Assembly (NCBI GenBank): GCA_003484235.1
Contig: DNDP01000162.1
Span: forward strand, 1 to 15,013
DNA: 15,013 nucleotides
Direction: 5' to 3'
Source: Verrucomicrobiales bacterium
Lineage (GTDB): Bacteria; Verrucomicrobiota; Verrucomicrobiia; Limisphaerales; RI-55
Shown here in pieces: positions 14,951 through 15,013 of this stretch; positions within the stretch are counted from its first letter, which is position 1, and the number at the start of each line of letters is the position of its first letter. A program made the position numbers and the translations under genes. Under the pieces are notes generated by a model. It searched no databases, was not told the origin of the DNA, and worked only from the letters and a program-made list of their open reading frames with translations.

Positions 14951-15013
14951 GTCAGCCAAGGGTTGTTGAGTTGTTCTCGCGCGCCTCGTCCCGCAGAGGA
15001 AGTTTCAGGGCGC
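14951..15013. other. Upstream region of the minus-strand cluster (window edge)
   Basis: This short stretch precedes the propeller/heme/ThuA gene. It contains an in-frame stop (TGA on the minus strand, 15005-15007) that rules out a longer reading frame, and no recognisable promoter. Whether another cluster gene lies further upstream cannot be told from this window. Confidence 0.3.

Overview
The window comes from a GC-rich bacterial chromosome, most probably a verrucomicrobium and possibly a Pedosphaera-like lineage. This is inferred from gene content: a PSCyt1/DUF1549/DUF1553 protein paired with a DUF1501 protein, a PVC-type propeller/heme 'membrane-bound dehydrogenase', and a HEAT protein with the 'WLED...AIGTNGIPML' signature that I associate with Verrucomicrobia. 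No 16S or other taxonomic marker is present. No tRNA, rRNA, CRISPR array, insertion sequence or prophage gene was seen. No gene-free stretch exceeds about 175 bases.

Left part (1-4555) holds short, mostly single genes. A secreted cyclophilin-FKBP fusion (minus strand, cut by the window edge) diverges from a cytosolic cyclophilin. Then come a 60-residue helical protein with a CX4C pair and, on the minus strand, a small secreted protein built around three copies of a 12-residue motif. A Nudix hydrolase of the ADP-ribose pyrophosphatase type follows, convergent with a secreted redoxin (thioredoxin fold), which in turn diverges from a membrane-anchored HEAT-repeat protein. GC-rich hairpins sit at the ends of the cytosolic cyclophilin and Nudix genes.

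Right part (4680-14950) is one co-directional minus-strand cluster of about 10 kb. In transcription order it holds: (i) a roughly 1370-residue exported multidomain protein (LamG-like, beta-propeller, c-type heme domain, ThuA-like domain); (ii) a Tm-1-like/UPF0261 protein; (iii) an exported PSCyt1-DUF1549-LamG-DUF1553 protein; (iv) a DUF1501 protein with a twin-arginine-type leader, starting 5 bases after (iii). Three products look exported, two carry CxxCH heme motifs and two carry LamG-like lectin folds. The simplest reading is a periplasmic or envelope oxidative module acting on a carbohydrate-related substrate, with one cytoplasmic protein (UPF0261) of unknown role. That function is inference: no classical transporter, glycoside hydrolase or sulfatase in the window names the substrate.

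The least explained items are the small secreted three-repeat protein (2015-2374), the UPF0261 gene inside the heme/DUF1501 cluster, and the LamG-propeller-heme-ThuA fusion. I saw no clear evidence of a defence system or mobile element.
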